Origin: Sphingomonas alpina
Lineage (GTDB): Bacteria > Pseudomonadota > Alphaproteobacteria > Sphingomonadales > Sphingomonadaceae
NCBI RefSeq assembly: GCF_014490665.1
Contig: NZ_CP061038.1
Location: forward strand, 62,001-126,000
Reading direction: 5' to 3'
DNA: 64,000 nt
Numbering within the stretch: position 1 is the first letter of the stretch; the number at the start of each line of letters is the position of its first letter. The notes under the pieces were generated by a model. That model did not search any database. It saw nothing but the letters and a program-made list of their open reading frames with translations, and had not been told where the DNA came from. The translations under genes were made by a program, and so were the position numbers. Shown piece after piece: positions 1 to 9,221 of the stretch.

Positions 1-314
1 TTGAAGCGATTGCCCGCCGGCTCGTCGATCCGTCCGATCACCGTAGCGATCGAGACATGCAGCGTCGGCTCGTCGACAGCGAGTCGCACGAAACCCGGAT
101 CGCCACAGCCGACCAGTCCGCCCTGCGCATCCAGGCCAAGCGCGGTGAGCCGGAAGCCAAGCGGTTGAACGTCATTCGCGCCGCTGATCACATCGTGGCG
201 GTGCAGCGCGCGGCCTTTGATATCGACCCACCAGATCAGGTGGCGCGAGGCATCCCATAACGGCCCCTCGCCAAGGATGGCTCGCACATCGGCAACGCAG
301 TCGACCCTTGTCAT
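1..314 (-). CDS. SMP-30/gluconolactonase family sugar lactonase, N-terminal part (cut by window edge)
   Basis: The gene reads leftward from an ATG at 314, and only its first 104 residues are inside the window. The family's N-terminal signature is visible: LGEGPLWD at about residue 14, WWVDI at about 28, and NRF at the very edge, where the family motif continues as NDG. Members are six-bladed beta-propeller, metal-dependent lactonases. Next to a sugar 1-dehydrogenase and AraD1 it probably opens L-arabinono- or D-galactono-lactone; this substrate is inferred from context. It is divergent from the aldehyde dehydrogenase at 409 and shares a 94-base intergenic region holding a GTATAC palindrome, so both genes are probably controlled together. 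Confidence 0.85.
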   Translation of the reverse strand, partial: MTRVDCVADVRAILGEGPLWDASRHLIWWVDIKGRALHRHDVISGANDVQPLGFRLTALGLDAQGGLVGCGDPGFVRLAVDEPTLHVSIATVIGRIDEPAGNRF

Positions 315-370
315 TCAATCACCTATCGCTTGATTTATGCCGTCGCATCCGGCAAACGCCCGGGCATGGC

Positions 371-389
371 AATATAGTATACTGTCAGA
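371..389. promoter_or_regulatory. GTATAC-centred palindromic operator, copy 1
   Basis: The sequence ATAGTATACTGT lies 20-38 bases before the aldehyde dehydrogenase start. Its centre GTATAC (377-382) and flanks match the operators at 3985 and 16785, with consensus AT(C/A)GTATAC(G/T)GT. This copy is the most divergent of the three. A GTATAC core fits FCD-type GntR regulators. It probably serves both the 409 gene and the divergent lactonase. Confidence 0.5.
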
Positions 390-408
390 CTTAAGGACGG
401 AAGAGTTT

Positions 409-1986
409 ATGGATATCACCGGCGCGATTCTCATCGGTTCGGGCGAGCGGACCGCGAGCGAAACCTTCGACGGTGTCGATCCGGCGACGGGCGCGACTCT
501 CGCGCCGCCCATCTCGCAAGCGGGACTGGATGATGTCGCCGCGGCGTGCACCCTCGCAGAAGCAGCGTTTCCCGTCTTCAGCGAACTCGCGCTTGAGCAA
601 CGCGCCGCCTTTCTTGAAACGATCGCCGACCGTATCGCAGCGATCGGCGACGATTTGATCGTGCGTGCAATGGCCGAGAGCGGCTTGCCGCGTGCCCGGC
701 TCGAAGGCGAGCGCGGCCGCACCATCGGGCAGCTCAAGCTGTTCGCCGGTGTCGTCCGCCAGGGTGACTGGCTGGATGTGACGATCGACCCGGCACTGCC
801 CGATCGCGCACCGCTGCCGCGGCCTGATCTGCGGCGGCGCAATGTCGCGCTCGGCCCGGTTGCGGTGTTCGGCGCCTCGAACTTCCCGCTGGCCTTTTCG
901 GTTGCCGGTGGCGACACCGCGTCCGCGCTTGCCGCAGGGTGCCCGGTCGTGGTCAAGGGCCATCCAGCGCATCCCGGCACTGGCGAACTGGTCGCGCGCG
1001 CGGTGCGTGAAGCGGTCACTGCCTGTGGTCTGCCCGAGGGCGTCTTCTCCTATCTGCCGGGCACGAGCAACGATCTGGGCGGCGCGCTCGTCGCCGATCC
1101 GCGGATCAAGGCGGTCGGTTTCACCGGGTCGCGCGGCGGTGGTCTGGCGCTGGTGCGCATTGCCGCCGGCCGTGACGAGCCGATCCCGGTCTATGCCGAA
1201 ATGTCGAGCATCAACCCGGTGGTCCTGTTTCCCGGCGCGGCGAAATCGCGCGGCGCGGCACTGGGCACGGCATTCGTTCAGTCGCTGACCATGGGTGCGG
1301 GGCAATTCTGCACCAATCCCGGTCTGGTCATCGCAGTCGACGGGCCGGGACTGGACGCGTTCGTCGAGGCCGCCAAGGCTGCGCTCTCGACCAGTCCCGC
1401 GCATCTGATGCTGACACCCGGTATCCATACGAGCTTCGAACAGGGCGTCGAGGCGCTTGCCGCGCACGCGTCGGTCGAAACGCTGGCGCGCGGGCTGGTC
1501 GGCGAGGGCGTCAATCAGGCGCAGGGCGCATTCTTTTCGACCACCGCGGAGAAGTTCCTGGCCGACAAGGCGCTTGGCCATGAAGTATTCGGATCGTCGT
1601 CGATCCTGATCCGCGCCAAGGACATGGCGGAGGTCGCCAAGCTGGTGCGCGGTCTCGAAGGTCAGCTGACCGCGACCTTGTTGTTCGACGCCGAAGACGA
1701 GGCCGCGGTTGCGCCGCTGGTGCCGTTGCTCGCCGCGCGCGCGGGTCGCATCCTGGCCAATGGCTGGCCGACCGGTGTCGAAGTCAGTCATGCGATGGTT
1801 CATGGCGGCCCCTATCCGGCGACCAGCGACAGCCGCACCACATCGGTCGGTAGCCTGGCGATCGAGCGCTTCCTGCGCCCGGTCTGCTATCAGGGTCTGC
1901 CCGATGCCTTGCTGCCCGACGCGCTGCGTTCGGCAAATCCGTGGCAGGTGGCGCGGCGGGTCGACGGTATCGTCGAGCGCGGCTGA
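409..1986 (+). CDS. Aldehyde dehydrogenase, probably alpha-ketoglutaric semialdehyde dehydrogenase
   Basis: This 525-residue NAD(P)-dependent aldehyde dehydrogenase matches the length and the N-terminal pattern ([10 protein letters not shown], then FDGVDPATG) of alpha-ketoglutaric semialdehyde dehydrogenases. It shows the catalytic Cys301 in GQFCTNPG, the general base Glu264 in YAEMSS, and GSRGGG for cofactor binding. The expected reaction is alpha-ketoglutarate semialdehyde to alpha-ketoglutarate, the last step of both oxidative L-arabinose breakdown and 4-hydroxyproline breakdown, and both routes have genes in this locus. I chose the ATG at 409 because AGGACGGAAG lies before it and residue 1 then begins the conserved region; an upstream ATG at 337 would run through the operator. 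Cytoplasmic, no signal peptide. The exact substrate is inferred. Confidence 0.88.
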   Translation: MDITGAILIGSGERTASETFDGVDPATGATLAPPISQAGLDDVAAACTLAEAAFPVFSELALEQRAAFLETIADRIAAIGDDLIVRAMAESGLPRARLEGERGRTIGQLKLFAGVVRQGDWLDVTIDPALPDRAPLPRPDLRRRNVALGPVAVFGASNFPLAFSVAGGDTASALAAGCPVVVKGHPAHPGTGELVARAVREAVTACGLPEGVFSYLPGTSNDLGGALVADPRIKAVGFTGSRGGGLALVRIAAGRDEPIPVYAEMSSINPVVLFPGAAKSRGAALGTAFVQSLTMGAGQFCTNPGLVIAVDGPGLDAFVEAAKAALSTSPAHLMLTPGIHTSFEQGVEALAAHASVETLARGLVGEGVNQAQGAFFSTTAEKFLADKALGHEVFGSSSILIRAKDMAEVAKLVRGLEGQLTATLLFDAEDEAAVAPLVPLLAARAGRILANGWPTGVEVSHAMVHGGPYPATSDSRTTSVGSLAIERFLRPVCYQGLPDALLPDALRSANPWQVARRVDGIVERG

Positions 1987-2038
1987 GCCTCGTTCAGAGA
2001 AAAAATGCGCCCGATCAACAAGGGCGGAGAGGGATAGA

Positions 2039-3040
2039 ATGGCGAAATCACTGATCCAGTTCCGCGACGCCGACGGCACGCGCGGCGTGGCGCTGCTTGA
2101 TGATGATAGTGTCGCGCGCGTCGTGCCGGGCGTCGCGACGACGCTCGACCTGGCATTGCGGGCGCTGGCGGCTGGCCAGTCGCTTGCCGCTGCCGCGAGC
2201 CAGGCGCTCGCTGACGCCGCTGGGCACGCAGGCGAAGCGATCGATCTCGCTTCGGTCACATTGCTCGCGCCGATCGATCATCCCGATACTGCGCATCTGC
2301 TGCTTACCGGCACCGGGTTGACGCATCTCGGTTCGGCCGAGGGCCGTGACAAGATGCACCGTGCGATCAACGATGCGGCGCAACAGACCGATTCGATGAA
2401 GATGTTCCTGATGGGGGTCGAAGGCGGCAAGCCGACCGATGGCCAGGTCGGTGCACAGCCTGAATGGTTCTATAAGGGCGATGGCATGTCGCTGATCGCC
2501 CCCGGCGCGCCATTGCCGTCACCCGATTTCGCGCTCGACGCAGGCGAGGAGCCGGAATTGGCCGGCATCTATCTGATCGATCAAGACGGTACGCCGGTTC
2601 GGCTGGGCTATGCGCTGGCCAATGAATTTTCCGATCATGTGACGGAACGCGGCAATTATCTCTGGCTCGCCCATTCGAAACTGCGCCCGGCCGCACTCGG
2701 GCCGGAATTGTTGCTCGGCGACCTGCCGGAGCATGTCGAGGGCACCAGCCGCATCGTTCGCGATGGCGAGACGATGTGGGAAAAGCCGTTCCTGTCGGGC
2801 GCGGCGAACATGTCGCACAGCTTCGCCAATCTCGAACATCATCACTTCAAATATGCCGGCTTTCGTCGTCCCGGCGACGTGCATGTCCATTTCTTCGGCA
2901 CGGCCACCCTGTCGTTCAGCGATGAGGTCCGCACGCGTCAGGGCGATGTGTTCGAGATCGAGGCCGCGCCATTCCGCTTGCCGGTGCGCAACCCGATCGG
3001 CGCCGCGCCCGCGCTTACCGCAACGGTGCGGGCGCTCTGA
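2039..3040 (+). CDS. araD1: AraD1/GguC-family fumarylacetoacetate hydrolase-fold protein
   Basis: A 333-residue cytoplasmic protein of the fumarylacetoacetate-hydrolase fold. It resembles the AraD1/GguC subgroup found in sugar-acid clusters, predicted to dehydrate L-2-keto-3-deoxyarabonate to alpha-ketoglutarate semialdehyde. Visible marks are LLTGTGLTHLG at about residue 86, a YKGDG segment mid-protein, and a His-rich stretch (LEHHHFKYAG) followed by GDVHVHFFG. A GGGCGGAGAGGG ribosome site precedes the ATG at 2039. It lies 52 bases after the aldehyde dehydrogenase that would take its product and one base before the sugar dehydrogenase. The family call is firm; the precise reaction is known only by analogy. 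Confidence 0.78.
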   Translation: MAKSLIQFRDADGTRGVALLDDDSVARVVPGVATTLDLALRALAAGQSLAAAASQALADAAGHAGEAIDLASVTLLAPIDHPDTAHLLLTGTGLTHLGSAEGRDKMHRAINDAAQQTDSMKMFLMGVEGGKPTDGQVGAQPEWFYKGDGMSLIAPGAPLPSPDFALDAGEEPELAGIYLIDQDGTPVRLGYALANEFSDHVTERGNYLWLAHSKLRPAALGPELLLGDLPEHVEGTSRIVRDGETMWEKPFLSGAANMSHSFANLEHHHFKYAGFRRPGDVHVHFFGTATLSFSDEVRTRQGDVFEIEAAPFRLPVRNPIGAAPALTATVRAL

Positions 3041-3041
3041 G

Positions 3042-3965
3042 ATGGCAATTCGGATTGCCGTAGTCGGTCTGGGTAAGATCGCGCACGACCAGCATTTGCC
3101 GGCGATCGCCGCGTCGCGCGATTTCGAACTGGTCGCGGCGGCGAGCCTCGAAGGCACCACGCCCGGCGTGCCGGTGTTCCGCACGATCGACGAGTTGCTC
3201 GCCTCCGGCATCGCGATCGATGCGGTGGCGATGTGCCAGCCGCCCCAGGCGCGCTACGAAGCGGCGCTGAAGGCGATCCGCGCGGGCAAGCATGTGCTGC
3301 TGGAAAAGCCGCCGGGCGCGACGCTGGCCGAATGTGAGGGGCTGGTCCGCCTTGCCGAGGACACGGGCACGACATTGTTCGCCGCCTGGCACTCGCGTTA
3401 CGCGCCCGGTGTCGCGCAGGCCAAGGCATGGCTTGCCGAGCGCAAGATCGTGTCGGCGGAGATCGTGTGGAAAGAAGATGTCCGGCGCTGGCATCCCGGC
3501 CAGCAATGGATCTGGCAGCCCGGCGGGCTTGGCGTGTTCGATCCCGGGATCAACGCGCTGTCGATCGCGACCGCAATCATCCCGCAGCATATCGTCCTGC
3601 TCGACGGAGAGCTGGAAATGCCGGCCAATCGCGCCGCGCCGATCGCCGCGCGGCTCCAACTGGTCGACATGGACGGCGCGCCGATTTCCGCGGTGTTCGA
3701 CTGGCGCCAGACCGGGCCGCAAAGCTGGGATATCTTCGTCGATACGGCGGACGGCCGGCTCGAACTGACTCAGGGCGGCAGTAAACTCCGAATCGCGGGC
3801 GAGGAGCGGGCGCTCGCGCCCGAGGCGGAATATGGCGATATGTATGCCCATTTCGCGGATTTGGTGCGCGCCGGCGAAAGCGATACCGACCGCAGTCCCT
3901 TGCGCCTGGTAGCCGATGCCTTCTTACGTTCCAGACAACACCAGACTGATGCCTTCATCGATTGA
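3042..3965 (+). CDS. Gfo/Idh/MocA-family sugar 1-dehydrogenase (L-arabinose/D-galactose type)
   Basis: A 307-residue NAD(P)-dependent oxidoreductase. The N-terminal Rossmann motif is VVGLGKIAHDQHLPAI, the family EKP motif appears as LLEKPPG at about residue 85, and GGLGVFDPGINALS at about 160 resembles bacterial L-arabinose and D-galactose 1-dehydrogenases. It would oxidise the sugar to its 1,4-lactone, the substrate of the lactonase at 1-314. It follows araD1 by one base and so is probably cotranscribed. Other Gfo/Idh sugar dehydrogenases remain possible; the pentose/galactose assignment rests on sequence resemblance plus the surrounding arabinosidases. Confidence 0.8.
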   Translation: MAIRIAVVGLGKIAHDQHLPAIAASRDFELVAAASLEGTTPGVPVFRTIDELLASGIAIDAVAMCQPPQARYEAALKAIRAGKHVLLEKPPGATLAECEGLVRLAEDTGTTLFAAWHSRYAPGVAQAKAWLAERKIVSAEIVWKEDVRRWHPGQQWIWQPGGLGVFDPGINALSIATAIIPQHIVLLDGELEMPANRAAPIAARLQLVDMDGAPISAVFDWRQTGPQSWDIFVDTADGRLELTQGGSKLRIAGEERALAPEAEYGDMYAHFADLVRAGESDTDRSPLRLVADAFLRSRQHQTDAFID

Positions 3966-3984
3966 CGTCCGATTGTATCGGCGT

Positions 3985-4001
3985 TAATCGTATACGGTAT
4001 T
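3985..4001. promoter_or_regulatory. GTATAC-centred palindromic operator, copy 2
   Basis: The 14 bases ATCGTATACGGTAT are identical to the operator at 16785. It lies 17-33 bases before the GH127 start and between the araBC-like genes and the exported enzymes, where it probably starts a new transcription unit. This exact identity across 12.8 kb is the strongest evidence for one regulon. Confidence 0.65.
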
Positions 4002-4017
4002 TTGTAGGAGTTGAACA

Positions 4018-6393
4018 ATGGTGCGCACCAGCCGTCGCGAATTGATGTTCGGTGTTGCGGCTCTCGCCCTGACAGCAGCGCCGGGTCGTTTGTTCGCCGC
4101 GACGTCGACGATCCTGCCGAAAACCGCCAAGCCCCTGCCGCTGTCCGCGGTGCGGTTGCGGCCATCCGATTTCGCCACCGCGGTGGAGGCCAATCGCGTC
4201 TATCTGCTGCGGCTCAGCGCCGACCGGCTGCTGCACAATTTCCGCAAATATGCCGGGCTGGAACCCAAAGCGCCGATCTATGGCGGCTGGGAAAGCGACA
4301 CGATCGCCGGACATTCGCTTGGCCATTACATGACCGCGCTGGTCCTGACCCATGAACAGACCGGCGATGCCGAGATGCGCCGGCGCGCCGACTATATCGT
4401 CGATGAACTGGCCGAGGTGCAGGCGAAGCGCGGCACCGGTTATGTCGGCGCGCTCGGACGCAAGCGCAAGGACGGCACGATCGTCGATGGGGAGGAGATA
4501 TTCCCCGAAGTGATGAAGGGCGAGATCAAATCCGGTGGGTTCGATCTCAACGGTTCCTGGTCGCCACTCTATACCGTGCACAAGATCTTCGCCGGCCTGC
4601 TCGACGTGCACCGCTCATGGGGCAATCCGAAGGCACTGACCGTGCTCAAGGGACTTGGCGGCTATTTCGAACGCGTCTTCGCCGCGCTTGACGACAAGCA
4701 GATGCAGGAATTGCTGAGCTGCGAATATGGCGGCCTGAACGAAAGCTATGCCGAGCTTTACGCGCGGACCAACGACAAAAGCTGGCTGGTCGTGGCTGAA
4801 CGCATCTATGACAATCGTGTGCTCGATCCGCTCGTCGCGCAACAGGACAAGCTGGCCAATTTCCACGCCAATACTCAGGTGCCCAAGCTGATCGGCCTCG
4901 CGCGCCTGCACGAGCTGACCGGAAAGCCGTCGCAGGCGACCGCCGCGCGTTATTTCTGGGACCGGGTGACGCAGCATCACAGCTATGTGATCGGCGGCAA
5001 TGCCGACCGTGAATATTTCTCCGAACCGGACTCGATCGCCGCGCACATCACCGAACAGACCTGCGAGCATTGCAATACCTACAACATGCTCAAGCTGACG
5101 CAGAAACTGTACAGCTGGCAGCCGGACGGCGCGTTTTTCGACTATTATGAGCGTGCGCACCTCAATCATGTGATGGCGGCGCAGAACCCGAAGACCGCCG
5201 GCTTCACTTATATGACGCCGCTGATGACCGGGTCCGAGCGAGGCTATTCGACCAAGGATGACGACGCCTTTTGGTGCTGTGTCGGGTCGGGCATGGAAAG
5301 CCATGCCAAGCATGGCGAAGCGGTGTTGTGGGAAGGCGAGGGCGCGTTGCTCGTCAACCTCTACATCCCGGTCGAGGCGACATGGAAAGCGCGCGGCGCG
5401 CAGCTTACGCTTGACACGCGCTATCCGTTCGAGCCGGAATCGCGGCTGACGATCACCAGGCTGGCGCGTCCGGGCAGCTTCCCGATCGCGTTGCGTATTC
5501 CCGGCTGGGCAGCCGGAAAGGCGGTGGTCACGGTCAATGGCGCAATGGTGAAACCGGTCGTCGAGGGCGGTTATGCGATCGTCAAGCGCCGCTGGAAAGC
5601 GGGCGACAGCGTCGCGGTCACGCTGCCGCTCGATCTGCGCATCGAAGCGACGCCGGGCAATGCCGATGTCGTGGCGATCCTGCGCGGTCCGCTGGTGCTC
5701 GCCGCCGATCTCGGCCCGACCGCCACGCCATGGAGCGAGGCCGATCCTGCGCTGGTCGGTGCGGACCTGCTCGCTGGCTTCACCGCAAAGGCGCCGGTTG
5801 ACGCGGTCTATGCGACCAACGGCATCGTCCGCCCCGGCAATCTCGATTTCGTGCCATTTTATCGTCAGTATGAACGGCGCAGCGCAGTCTATTTCAAGCG
5901 TTTCAGCGAAGGCGCATGGAAGGTCGAGGAAGCGGCGTTCCTTGCCGACCAGGCACGACTGAAGGACATCGCCGCGCGCTCCGTGGATACGATGTTCCTC
6001 GGCGAGATGCAGCCCGAACGCGACCATAACCTGGTTTCCGAGCAATCCTATCCGGTCAGCTATCGCGGTCGTAACGGCCGCGACGCGCGGTCCGGCGGGT
6101 TCTTCGAATTCACCTTGAAGACCAAGCCCGGGCCATTGATCCTGCAGGCGACCTATTGGGGCGACGAGCGCAAGCGCGATTTCGATATCCTGATCGACAA
6201 TGTGAAAGTCGCGACGCAGCATCTCGAAAATGATCGTCCGGGCAAGTTCATGGACGTCGAATATCCGCTGGCCGAGGCGTTGACCGCGAAGAAGGACAAG
6301 GTGCGTGTCCGGTTCGTGCCGCATGACCGCAGCACCGCCGGCCCGGTCTTCGGCGTGCGACTCTATACCGCCAAGCCCGCGCCAAAGGCGTGA
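4018..6393 (+). CDS. GH127 beta-L-arabinofuranosidase, Tat-exported
   Basis: A 791-residue exported enzyme. The N-terminus has a twin-arginine signal (SRRELMFG then a hydrophobic stretch ending LFAATS). The catalytic (alpha/alpha)6 domain carries all four zinc/catalytic residues known from the bifidobacterial enzyme HypBA1, at nearly the same numbers: Glu350 and Cys352 in CEHCNTYNM, Cys420-Cys421 in WCCVGSGMESH. A beta-rich C-terminal domain follows from about residue 650. GH127 removes beta-1,2-linked L-arabinofuranose, the sugar attached to hydroxyproline in extensins. An AGGAG ribosome site (4006-4010) precedes the ATG, and the GTATAC operator sits just upstream. It begins a run of tightly spaced genes ending at 13537. 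Confidence 0.92.
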   Translation: MVRTSRRELMFGVAALALTAAPGRLFAATSTILPKTAKPLPLSAVRLRPSDFATAVEANRVYLLRLSADRLLHNFRKYAGLEPKAPIYGGWESDTIAGHSLGHYMTALVLTHEQTGDAEMRRRADYIVDELAEVQAKRGTGYVGALGRKRKDGTIVDGEEIFPEVMKGEIKSGGFDLNGSWSPLYTVHKIFAGLLDVHRSWGNPKALTVLKGLGGYFERVFAALDDKQMQELLSCEYGGLNESYAELYARTNDKSWLVVAERIYDNRVLDPLVAQQDKLANFHANTQVPKLIGLARLHELTGKPSQATAARYFWDRVTQHHSYVIGGNADREYFSEPDSIAAHITEQTCEHCNTYNMLKLTQKLYSWQPDGAFFDYYERAHLNHVMAAQNPKTAGFTYMTPLMTGSERGYSTKDDDAFWCCVGSGMESHAKHGEAVLWEGEGALLVNLYIPVEATWKARGAQLTLDTRYPFEPESRLTITRLARPGSFPIALRIPGWAAGKAVVTVNGAMVKPVVEGGYAIVKRRWKAGDSVAVTLPLDLRIEATPGNADVVAILRGPLVLAADLGPTATPWSEADPALVGADLLAGFTAKAPVDAVYATNGIVRPGNLDFVPFYRQYERRSAVYFKRFSEGAWKVEEAAFLADQARLKDIAARSVDTMFLGEMQPERDHNLVSEQSYPVSYRGRNGRDARSGGFFEFTLKTKPGPLILQATYWGDERKRDFDILIDNVKVATQHLENDRPGKFMDVEYPLAEALTAKKDKVRVRFVPHDRSTAGPVFGVRLYTAKPAPKA

Positions 6394-6431
6394 ACGCCAC
6401 GAGCCAGGACGCTGCATCGGCGGGAGTCGTG

Positions 6432-7442
6432 ATGACGCTCGCCGAAGTCCGCGCGCTTGCGCGGCGGGTGTTGCGTGGCGTCGGTCTGGATCGCATGCAT
6501 GCCGAGGTGGTCGCGGAGACGATGGTTGCCGGCGAACGCGACGGCTGCGCCTCGCACGGCATCTATCGTCTGCTGGTCGCGGCGCGCAGCGTCGCGGCGA
6601 AGATCGTCGTGCCGGATGCGGTGCCCGACGTGAAGGAGCCGGCCGCGGCGCTGGTGGCGGTCGATGGCGGCGGCGGCTTTGCGCAGCTCGCCTTCGAAAT
6701 GGGTAAGCCGCTGCTGATCGAGAAGGCGCGGCGCTTCGGCATCGCGGCAATGGCGGTCAACAATGTCGTCCATTTCGCGGCGCTCTGGCCGGAGGTCGAG
6801 GCGTTGGCGGAGCAGGGGCTGGCGGCGATCGCTGTCACGCCCAGCCACGCCTGGGTCGCGCCGGCCGGCGGGACCAGGCCGGTGTTCGGGACCAACCCGA
6901 TCGCTTTCGGCTGGCCGCGACCGGGCCACGAACCATTCGTGTTCGATTTTGCCACCAGCGCGGTGGCGCGGGGTGAGATCGAACTGCACCGCCGCGCGGG
7001 CCGGGCGGTGCCGGAGGATTGGGGTTATGATCGCACAGGGCAGCCGACGACCGATGCCGCTGCGGTACTTGACGGCGCGATGCGCACCTTTGGCGGGCAC
7101 AAGGGATCGGCGCTTGCCGCGATGGTCGAGCTGCTCGCCGGTCCGCTGATCGGCGACCTGACCAGCGCTGAATCACTCGCGCGTGATGCCGGGCGCGGCG
7201 GATCGCCGATCGGTGGCGAGCTGATCATCGCGATCGATCCGGCGGGCTTTCTCGGTGCCGGTGTCGCCGCCAGCTTGGCGCGCGCCGAAGCGCTGTTCGA
7301 GGCGATCGAAGGGCAGGGCGCTCGCCTGCCGTCGCAGCGGCGTTATGCCGCACGGGCGCGCAGCCTGAGCGAGGGTGTCGTCGTTCCGACGGCGCTGCAT
7401 GCTGAGATCATGGACCTGGTCGGCGGGAGCGAGCGGATATGA
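6432..7442 (+). CDS. Ldh/malate dehydrogenase-family oxidoreductase, possibly delta1-pyrroline-2-carboxylate reductase
   Basis: A 336-residue member of the malate/L-lactate dehydrogenase (DpkA/YbiC-like) NAD(P)-dependent family. Family marks include CASHGIYRLL at about residue 40, VNNVVHF with the active-site region near 105, GTNPIAFGWP near 155, and FGGHKGSALA near 225. Relatives in proline/hydroxyproline clusters reduce cyclic imino acids such as delta1-pyrroline-2-carboxylate, which suits the racemase and deaminase genes nearby; malate or lactate is not excluded. I prefer the ATG at 6432 (GGGAG 6 bases upstream); a GTG at 6390 overlapping the GH127 stop is the alternative. The end overlaps the next gene by 4 bases (ATGA). 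Confidence 0.8.
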   Translation: MTLAEVRALARRVLRGVGLDRMHAEVVAETMVAGERDGCASHGIYRLLVAARSVAAKIVVPDAVPDVKEPAAALVAVDGGGGFAQLAFEMGKPLLIEKARRFGIAAMAVNNVVHFAALWPEVEALAEQGLAAIAVTPSHAWVAPAGGTRPVFGTNPIAFGWPRPGHEPFVFDFATSAVARGEIELHRRAGRAVPEDWGYDRTGQPTTDAAAVLDGAMRTFGGHKGSALAAMVELLAGPLIGDLTSAESLARDAGRGGSPIGGELIIAIDPAGFLGAGVAASLARAEALFEAIEGQGARLPSQRRYAARARSLSEGVVVPTALHAEIMDLVGGSERI

Positions 7443-9220
7443 AACACTGGCTGCGATTGCTTGCGGGAATGATCGTGAGCGCATCGGTGATGGCCGTGCC
7501 GACGCATGGCGCGCCGCGTCGCGCCAGTCCTGCTGCGCAATCCTCCGATGCGCGGTTCAAGACGATCTACACGGCGGAATATGCATGGCGTCAGCGCCTG
7601 CAAGGCCCCGGCGAGGACGCGCCCAAGGATGCGGCGTTGCGCCTGCCGGATGTCGGACCGGCGACGCAGGCGGCGAAGCTCGCGCGCTGGACCGAGGTGT
7701 CGAAGCGGCTGGCGGCAATCCGCCCCGAGACGCTCTCGCGCCGCGCGCGGGTCGATTATGCCGTCTATAAGGGGCAGATCGATGCGCTGCTCGCCGAGCA
7801 ACGCTATCGCGAATACGAAAAGCCGCTCAATTCGGACACCAGCTTCTGGGGCGAAGTGCTCGAATGGTCGCGCGGCAATTTCCGCACCGAACAGGATTAT
7901 CGCAACTATATCGGCATGATGCGCGACGTGCCGCGCTATTTCGATCAGCAGATCGGCAATATGCGCAGCGGCCTGAAACGAGGGTTCACGCCAGCCAAAG
8001 TGACGCTGACCGGTCGCGATATCGGCGTGGCGCAAGTCGCCGAGGCCGCCTCGCCAGAGGCGTCGCCTTTCTATGCGCCGTTCAAATCCATGCCGTCGGT
8101 GATCCCGGCCGCGACTCAGGCGACGCTGCGCGCCGAAGCGCAGGCGGCGATCCGCGACGCGATCGTGCCGGCGCATGCCAGGCTGCTCGGATTCCTGCGC
8201 GACGAGTATATCCCCGGCGCACGCACCACGCTCGCGGCGTACGACCTGCCCGACGGCAAGGCCTATTACCGGTCCAAGATTCGCGAATTCGTCACGCTCG
8301 ATATGGCGCCGGAGGAAATCCACCAGATCGGCCTTGCCGAAGTCGCCAAGATTCGCGCGCGCATGCTGGACGTGATGAAGCAGCTCGGCTTCAAGGGCGA
8401 TCTTGCCGCATTCCTGAAATTCCTGCGCACCGATCCGCAATTCTACGCGAAGAAGCCGCAGGACCTGCTCGATCGTGCCGCCTGGCTGGCAAAGACGTTC
8501 GACGGCAAGGCGTCGCAATGGTTCGGCCGCCTGCCGCGCAGCCGTTTCGCGATCAAGCCGGTGCCGGACGATCTCGCGCCCTTCTACACCGGCGGGCGTG
8601 GCGGGCCGGGCATCTATTTGGTCAACACCTATAATTTGCCGGCCCGGCCGCTCTATTCGCTCGCCGCGCTGACCCTGCACGAAAGCGCGCCGGGCCATGC
8701 GCTGCAGATGCCGCTTGCGGCGGAAAATACCGGGCTGCCGCAGTTTCGCCGCGACGCTTATCTCTCCGCTTATGGCGAGGGCTGGGCGCTGTATTGCGAG
8801 GCGCTGGGCGAGGAAATGGGCATGTACGACACGCCCTATGACGTGTTCGGCATGCTCAGTTACCAGATGTGGCGCGCCTCGCGGCTGGTGGTCGATACCG
8901 GCATCCACAGCCAGGGCTGGAGCCGCGAGCGCGCACAGCAATTCCTTCACGACAATACAGCGCTGGCCGATCATGAGATCACCACCGAAGTGGATCGCTA
9001 CATCGCATGGCCGGGCCAGGCGCTGAGCTATTATATGGGTCAGCTCGCGATCCAGAAGGCGCGGACGCGCGCCGAAAAGGCGCTGGGGCCGAAATTCAAT
9101 ATCCGCGCTTTCCACGACGCGGTGCTCGAACTCGGTTCGGTGCCACTCCCGGTGATCGACCAGCGCGTCGATCAGCTGATCGCGGCCGGTGGCAAGGGGC
9201 CTTATCCCGATGAGGAATGA
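7439..9220 (+). CDS. DUF885-family exported metallopeptidase
   Basis: A 593-residue protein with a Sec-type signal (hydrophobic residues about 5-25). The DUF885 zinc motif is clear: TLHESAPGHALQ (HE-x4-H type) near residue 415, with the downstream glutamate in YGEGWALYCEALG. The family is related to M32/M3-like gluzincins and is thought to hydrolyse peptides, but natural substrates are rarely known. It is translationally coupled to the preceding Ldh gene (4-base overlap) and one base separates it from the GH43 start, so it belongs to the GH127 unit. In this setting it would trim the peptide part of the glycoprotein; that role is inference. Confidence 0.82.
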   Translation: MKHWLRLLAGMIVSASVMAVPTHGAPRRASPAAQSSDARFKTIYTAEYAWRQRLQGPGEDAPKDAALRLPDVGPATQAAKLARWTEVSKRLAAIRPETLSRRARVDYAVYKGQIDALLAEQRYREYEKPLNSDTSFWGEVLEWSRGNFRTEQDYRNYIGMMRDVPRYFDQQIGNMRSGLKRGFTPAKVTLTGRDIGVAQVAEAASPEASPFYAPFKSMPSVIPAATQATLRAEAQAAIRDAIVPAHARLLGFLRDEYIPGARTTLAAYDLPDGKAYYRSKIREFVTLDMAPEEIHQIGLAEVAKIRARMLDVMKQLGFKGDLAAFLKFLRTDPQFYAKKPQDLLDRAAWLAKTFDGKASQWFGRLPRSRFAIKPVPDDLAPFYTGGRGGPGIYLVNTYNLPARPLYSLAALTLHESAPGHALQMPLAAENTGLPQFRRDAYLSAYGEGWALYCEALGEEMGMYDTPYDVFGMLSYQMWRASRLVVDTGIHSQGWSRERAQQFLHDNTALADHEITTEVDRYIAWPGQALSYYMGQLAIQKARTRAEKALGPKFNIRAFHDAVLELGSVPLPVIDQRVDQLIAAGGKGPYPDEE

Positions 9221-9221
9221 C

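Noticed and set aside
391..2259. 622-codon minus-strand frame opposite the aldehyde dehydrogenase
   Set aside because: Same reason: the plus-strand protein has clear family motifs and the antisense one has none.
4615..6750. 711-codon minus-strand frame opposite GH127
   Set aside because: The plus strand encodes a full GH127 with catalytic residues. The minus frame is low-complexity shadow sequence.
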